Of a stretch of DNA of 64,000 bases, positions 60,347 through 64,000 are shown one piece after another (positions within the stretch are counted from its first letter, which is position 1; each line of letters opens with the position of its first letter). The position numbers were made by a program, and so were the translations under genes. Under the pieces are notes generated by a model. It did not search any database, was not told the origin of the DNA, and saw only the letters and a program-made list of their open reading frames with translations. Source of the DNA: Comamonas sp. BIGb0124. GTDB taxonomy: Bacteria; Pseudomonadota; Gammaproteobacteria; Burkholderiales; Burkholderiaceae_C. The stretch is from NCBI RefSeq assembly GCF_003752175.1, contig NZ_RJVF01000001.1:101466-165465 (forward strand), in the 5' to 3' direction.

Positions 60347-61213
60347 TCAAGCGCGAGGCAGAAAATCCAGCAAGCTCTGCAGCACGGGCGACGGCTGCTC
60401 CTGTCGATAAAAACAATAGAGATTCATGACATGGCTGGCGTCGGAAAGCCTGCGATAGATCACATTGGGAAATGAGACATTGATCATGGACTCGGGCACG
60501 ATGCTCACCCCCTGTCCGATCGCGGCCGACATCGCCGCCGTCACCACACTGGTGGTGGGTTCCGAGAGTTTTGGCGTGAATCCAGCCGACTCGCACCAGG
60601 CGATGGTTTGGGAAATGGCCATGAAGTCAGATCCGATATTGATGACCTCTTGCGACAGATGCGAAATCGACAAATCCTCGATCTTCGACAGAGGATGATC
60701 TTCGTGCATCGCGATGAATAAACTTTCGGCCCCTATTTTCACGACTTCGAAATCATCGGTATTGGCAATGTTTCGCTCGAAGCATACTTCGATCTGTCCT
60801 CGCCTCAATGCATTGATTTGATGGTGGGTTTGGCCATAGTTGAGGTTCAGATAGATATCGGGATGCTTTTCCTTGAATTCGAAAAGAATCCGGGTGGTCA
60901 GTCCAAAAATGGACGAGCCGTAGACCCCCACCGAAATTTCACCGGTCTTGCCACTCCCGACCAAGCGGGCTCTTTTGGTCGCCTCTTGAACATAGGTCTG
61001 AATGTTCTTGGCATCCTTATACAAGGACCGTCCCGCATCCGTCAGTTCCATGCCCGATGTCGTTCTACGAAACAGCACGACGCCTAAATCCCGTTCCAGC
61101 ATTTGAATATGCCGGCTCAAAGGGGGCTGGCTGATATGTAGTTTGGCGGCGGCCCTGGCGATCTGCCCTTCTTCGGCAACCGTTACAAATGACGCAAGGA
61201 TTCTATTCTCCAT
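60347..61213 (-). CDS. LysR family transcriptional regulator
   Basis: 288 residues. N-terminal HTH: ILASFVTVAEEGQIARAAAK, LHISQPPLSRHIQMLERDLG. The C-terminal effector domain starts about residue 90. ATG 61213 has GGAAAG upstream; a TTG four codons earlier is less likely. Divergent from the GH3 gene (245-base gap, in which no clear operator could be picked out), so it probably controls that gene and the following TRAP system. Confidence 0.92.
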   Translation of the reverse strand: MENRILASFVTVAEEGQIARAAAKLHISQPPLSRHIQMLERDLGVVLFRRTTSGMELTDAGRSLYKDAKNIQTYVQEATKRARLVGSGKTGEISVGVYGSSIFGLTTRILFEFKEKHPDIYLNLNYGQTHHQINALRRGQIEVCFERNIANTDDFEVVKIGAESLFIAMHEDHPLSKIEDLSISHLSQEVINIGSDFMAISQTIAWCESAGFTPKLSEPTTSVVTAAMSAAIGQGVSIVPESMINVSFPNVIYRRLSDASHVMNLYCFYRQEQPSPVLQSLLDFLPRA

Positions 61214-61458
61214 AAGGCTTTCCAAAATCGTAGGGGGCTATACAAAAAAAGCAATCGACCATCGGATGACCGTCAATGAAAATGGGATCAGGCCGTGAAG
61301 ACCACGCCGGAAGGACTGCAGATACTACGGGTTAATACCTATATCGCACAGTCTTGGGGCGTTCGACATCGCTTTATGGCCCAGTGAAGGCAGCGTAGAG
61401 GCATGAGTTCGAAAGAACACATCACTATAGACAAAAATGACCATTAGACGGAGACAAG

Positions 61459-63762
61459 ATGTTTAATAAGTTCGATCAATTCAAGTGGCGACCGCTTTCC
61501 GCGACGAGAATGCCGTACTGCGGCACAGTCGCGTTTTCGGCCGTTTTTCTCGCCACGGCCTGCGGTGGCGGCAGTGGCGACGGCAACACGCCGACAACCC
61601 CCACCGAGCCGCCCAAACTTGAACAGGTCACCATCAAGGCGCTGGCCAAACCCATCATCACCCTCGATGGCTATCAGTTCAAGGATTTGAATGCCAATGG
61701 GCAACTCGATGCCTATGAAGATTGGCGCAGGCCGGTATCCGAGCGTGTTGCAAACCTGGTTTCGCTGATGAGCCTGGAAGAGAAAGCAGGTTTGATGCTG
61801 ATCAACACCCTGAATGCCGGTGCCGCAGGTGCAATACCGGCCAACGGGGTCGACATGGTGGTGAATCAGAAGATGAATCGGTTCATCTTCAGAAGTGTGG
61901 TCACGGCCAATCCGACCAGTTCGCAAGTGACGCCGGAGCAAGCGGCTGTTTTCACCAATGCCGTTCAGAAACTGGGCGAAAGCACGCGTCTCGGCATCCC
62001 GATCGTCTTCAAATCCAACGCCAGAAACCATTACGAAAAAGATCCCCGCGTCGGCATCAACGAAGCCGCCGGCGCATTCACCGAGTTCCCGAAAGAAGCC
62101 GGCCTGGCTGCCGCAGCCCTGGGCGAGGGATCGATGTCTTCGATCGCCACCTTCGCCGATGTGATGGGTGCGGAATGGAAGTCCATCGGACTGCGCGGCA
62201 TGTATGGCTACATGGCCGATCTGTCGACCGAACCCCGGTGGTACCGGGTCCACGAGACCTTCACCGAAAATGCGGACCTCAATGCCGACATCATGAGAAC
62301 GCTGGTGCAGCGGTTGCAAGGCGAGGTGGTGAAGGACGGCACGTCCGTCACGCCCAACTCGGCGGTGGCCTTGACGCTGAAGCACTTCCCGGGCGGCGGC
62401 CCTCAAGAGATGGGGCTGGATCCGCACTACTCCCATGGCAAGAACCAGATCTATCCCGGCGGCAACTTCGGGTATCACGTGAAGCCTTTCAGGGCCGCGA
62501 TCGACGCGGGTGTCTCGGCGGTCATGCCGTATTACGGCGTGCCGATCAACGTCACCTACGAAGGCGTCAAATACGATCAGACCGGCATGGCTTTTTCCAA
62601 GCAGATCGTCACGGATCTGCTGCGTGGAAAGCTGGGATTCGGCGGTTACGTCAACTCCGATACCGGGATCATCAATGATCGCGCCTGGGGTCTCGAAAGA
62701 AACTCGGTGGCCGAGCGCGTGGCTGCCGCGATCAATGGCGGAACCGAGACTTTGTCCGGGTTCAGTGAAAACAAGACCATTACCGATCTGGTGGCCTCGG
62801 GTCTTGTTTCGGAAGCACGGGTCAACGAAGCGGCCTCGCGCCTTCTCAAGGAACAGTTTCAGTTGGGATTGTTTGAAAACCCCTACGTAGAAACGGCCAA
62901 GGCCAACGACGCGATCGGAAACGATGTACACCGTGCGACTGGACTGGATATACAGAGAAAATCCATCGTTCTGTTGCAAAACTCCGCCCTCGCTTCCGGC
63001 AAGGTGCTGCCTCTGAAGCAGGCCGCCAAGGTCTACACCATGGGGTTGGCAAAATCCGATGTCGAAAAATACGGATACACCGTCACCGATGGCGAAGCCT
63101 TGGTGGCCGGCGCAAGACCGAGCGCAGCGGGCCACGACTATGCGGTGATTCGTGTCGAGGTTTCGACCAACAAACTGTTGCCGGGCACGTCGACGCGGGC
63201 CACGACCACCTACAAGAGCGATGACGCGGCCACCGGTGGACGAATCAATCCGCTGACCGGCAAGACCTGGGGCTCGAGCGACCGCTGCGTATCGAAATCC
63301 GATTACTCGGCCGAAGATGCTCAAAAAGCCTGTCTCGACAATGGCCTCGGCTTCGGCGGCTCATTCCCCTGGGAAAGTGGAATGCTGTCTTTCTCCGAAA
63401 TGGCGAACTCCGACTCCTGGCTGATCAGCCCCAGCCTGGACCAGATCAAGGATGTCATGGCTGAAGTCGGTGCCGATCGCACGGTGCTTTCGGTGTATTT
63501 CCGTCAACCCTATGTGCTCGACGATGCGAGCGGCTTGAAAGCGGCCGGCGCGATCGTGGCGGGTTTCGGTGTCAGCAATACGGCTTTGCTTGACGTGCTG
63601 AGCGGAAAGATCCTGGCCGGTGGGCAAACGATCTCGCCCCAAGGCAAGCTGCCGTTCGCACTGGCCAACAACTCGAAAGCCATTGTCGACAATCAGCCCG
63701 ATGTTCCTGGCTACCCCGAGAAGGACACGCTGTTCCCCTACGGATTCGGCCTTCGCTACTGA
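61459..63762 (+). CDS. Glycoside hydrolase family 3 lipoprotein (beta-glucosidase-like)
   Basis: 767 residues. Lipoprotein signal with lipobox LATAC (Cys about residue 35) and a Gly/Ser/Thr/Pro linker. A dockerin-like phrase DLNANGQLDAYEDWRRP follows, then the GH3 domain: SLEEKAGLMLINTLN, LKHFPGGGPQEMG (LKHFPG is typical) and nucleophile candidate Asp in GYVNSDTGIIND. The second domain is present up to GKLPFALANN and LFPYGFGLRY. It likely hydrolyses beta-glucosides or related oligosaccharides at the cell surface. ATG 61459 is preceded by GGAGACAAG. Confidence 0.92.
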   Translation: MFNKFDQFKWRPLSATRMPYCGTVAFSAVFLATACGGGSGDGNTPTTPTEPPKLEQVTIKALAKPIITLDGYQFKDLNANGQLDAYEDWRRPVSERVANLVSLMSLEEKAGLMLINTLNAGAAGAIPANGVDMVVNQKMNRFIFRSVVTANPTSSQVTPEQAAVFTNAVQKLGESTRLGIPIVFKSNARNHYEKDPRVGINEAAGAFTEFPKEAGLAAAALGEGSMSSIATFADVMGAEWKSIGLRGMYGYMADLSTEPRWYRVHETFTENADLNADIMRTLVQRLQGEVVKDGTSVTPNSAVALTLKHFPGGGPQEMGLDPHYSHGKNQIYPGGNFGYHVKPFRAAIDAGVSAVMPYYGVPINVTYEGVKYDQTGMAFSKQIVTDLLRGKLGFGGYVNSDTGIINDRAWGLERNSVAERVAAAINGGTETLSGFSENKTITDLVASGLVSEARVNEAASRLLKEQFQLGLFENPYVETAKANDAIGNDVHRATGLDIQRKSIVLLQNSALASGKVLPLKQAAKVYTMGLAKSDVEKYGYTVTDGEALVAGARPSAAGHDYAVIRVEVSTNKLLPGTSTRATTTYKSDDAATGGRINPLTGKTWGSSDRCVSKSDYSAEDAQKACLDNGLGFGGSFPWESGMLSFSEMANSDSWLISPSLDQIKDVMAEVGADRTVLSVYFRQPYVLDDASGLKAAGAIVAGFGVSNTALLDVLSGKILAGGQTISPQGKLPFALANNSKAIVDNQPDVPGYPEKDTLFPYGFGLRY

Positions 63763-63781
63763 GCAGCCGTAAACCCGAAAG

Positions 63782-63812
63782 AACGAAGCGAGCGGGTCTC
63801 GCTTCGTTTCTC
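63782..63812. terminator. Terminator after the GH3 gene
   Basis: AACGAAGCGAG and CTCGCTTCGTT pair perfectly over 11 bases around a 5-base loop, with T residues at the end of the arm. It may separate GH3 from the TRAP gene. Confidence 0.65.
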
Positions 63813-63871
63813 GAGGGCTGCAGACATAACCCTCTGATTTTCCCAACCCTTTCAATTTCCCGGAGACATTA

Positions 63872-64000
63872 GTGAGAAAGAACAAAATCGGTCAGCTATT
63901 GAGCATCACGGCACTGGCCAGCATCCTGGCCCTGCAACCCCTGACCGCGCAAGCCCAGAAGATGGTGCTCAAGGCCGCCGACGTTCACCCGGCCGGCTAC
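63872..64000 (+). CDS. TRAP transporter substrate-binding protein (DctP-like), 3' partial
   Basis: GTG at 63872, after CGGAGACATTA, starts a 43-codon frame that runs out of the window. It encodes a signal peptide (QLLSITALASILALQPLTAQ, cleaved near AQA) followed by KMVLKAADVHPAGY, the typical first strand of DctP proteins. It would bind an organic or sugar acid in the periplasm. Membrane subunits should follow outside the window. Confidence 0.82.
   Translation, partial: MRKNKIGQLLSITALASILALQPLTAQAQKMVLKAADVHPAGY

Overview
The window is 64 kb of GC-rich DNA from a betaproteobacterium, most likely order Burkholderiales. This is inferred from codon usage, the imuA-imuB-dnaE2 mutagenesis cassette with a short ImuB, the nitrate-assimilation locus with a phosphatase-kinase gene, and the general family content. 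No rRNA gene, complete tRNA gene or CRISPR array was seen.

Layout. (1) 1-7.1 kb: a peptide or amide scavenging operon on the + strand: end of an oligopeptide-type ABC ATPase, M20 peptidase, gamma-glutamyltransferase-like enzyme, MlrC-type M81 metallopeptidase, amidase. (2) 7.1-12.3 kb: a leftward catabolic operon (SDR, MFS importer, VOC protein, HTH-citrate synthase), divergent from a 2-hydroxyacid dehydrogenase across a perfect inverted repeat. (3) 12.4-15.9 kb: a small hypothetical gene, an NlpC/P60 lipoprotein, a secreted molybdopterin-oxidoreductase-fold protein and a GGDEF/EAL protein. (4) 15.85-22 kb: nitrate assimilation: nitrate/nitrite transporter, PP2C/kinase protein and nirB. The transporter and nirB are each preceded by a sigma-54-like promoter, an ANTAR-type hairpin and an intrinsic terminator. 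(5) 22-23.9 kb: CsbD, a secreted low-complexity protein, and mntP with a yybP-ykoY manganese riboswitch. (6) 24-33.2 kb: an SOS block with imuA-imuB-dnaE2 plus an MmcB-like nuclease gene, divergent from a nuclease-helicase fusion; the shared spacer holds two LexA boxes. (7) 33-38.5 kb: GGDEF/EAL, ParB-like protein, MFS and two small proteins.

(8) 38.7-51 kb is a mosaic accessory island: two divergent ribbon-helix-helix-type genes over a TCGATA-rich spacer, an orphan HipB-like antitoxin, a decayed Mu-like head cluster (protease I pseudogene, gpG-like protein) carrying an AT-rich membrane/coiled-coil cargo gene, a broken serine recombinase, a complete arsRCBCH operon, IS3 and IS66 remnants, and a class II Fic gene between two copies of an IS3 right end.

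(9) 51-60.3 kb holds the most unusual locus: a 1114-residue fusion of a molybdenum bis-MGD oxidoreductase to a phthalate-dioxygenase-reductase-like FNR/ferredoxin module. It is followed by an AtoE-type carrier and a P5C-type aldehyde dehydrogenase, then a GntR/FCD regulator divergent from an ornithine-cyclodeaminase-family enzyme. Its promoter shows two GTAGCGCGCTAC palindromes, a -24/-12 sigma-54-like element and a TGYGTSACGCA site that recurs before the GntR gene. This suggests a regulated pathway in which a reductant-coupled Mo enzyme feeds proline/pyrroline-like intermediates into glutamate; the substrate is not known.

(10) 60.3-64 kb: a LysR regulator divergent from a GH3 lipoprotein, followed by the start of a TRAP transporter binding protein (cut by the window end).
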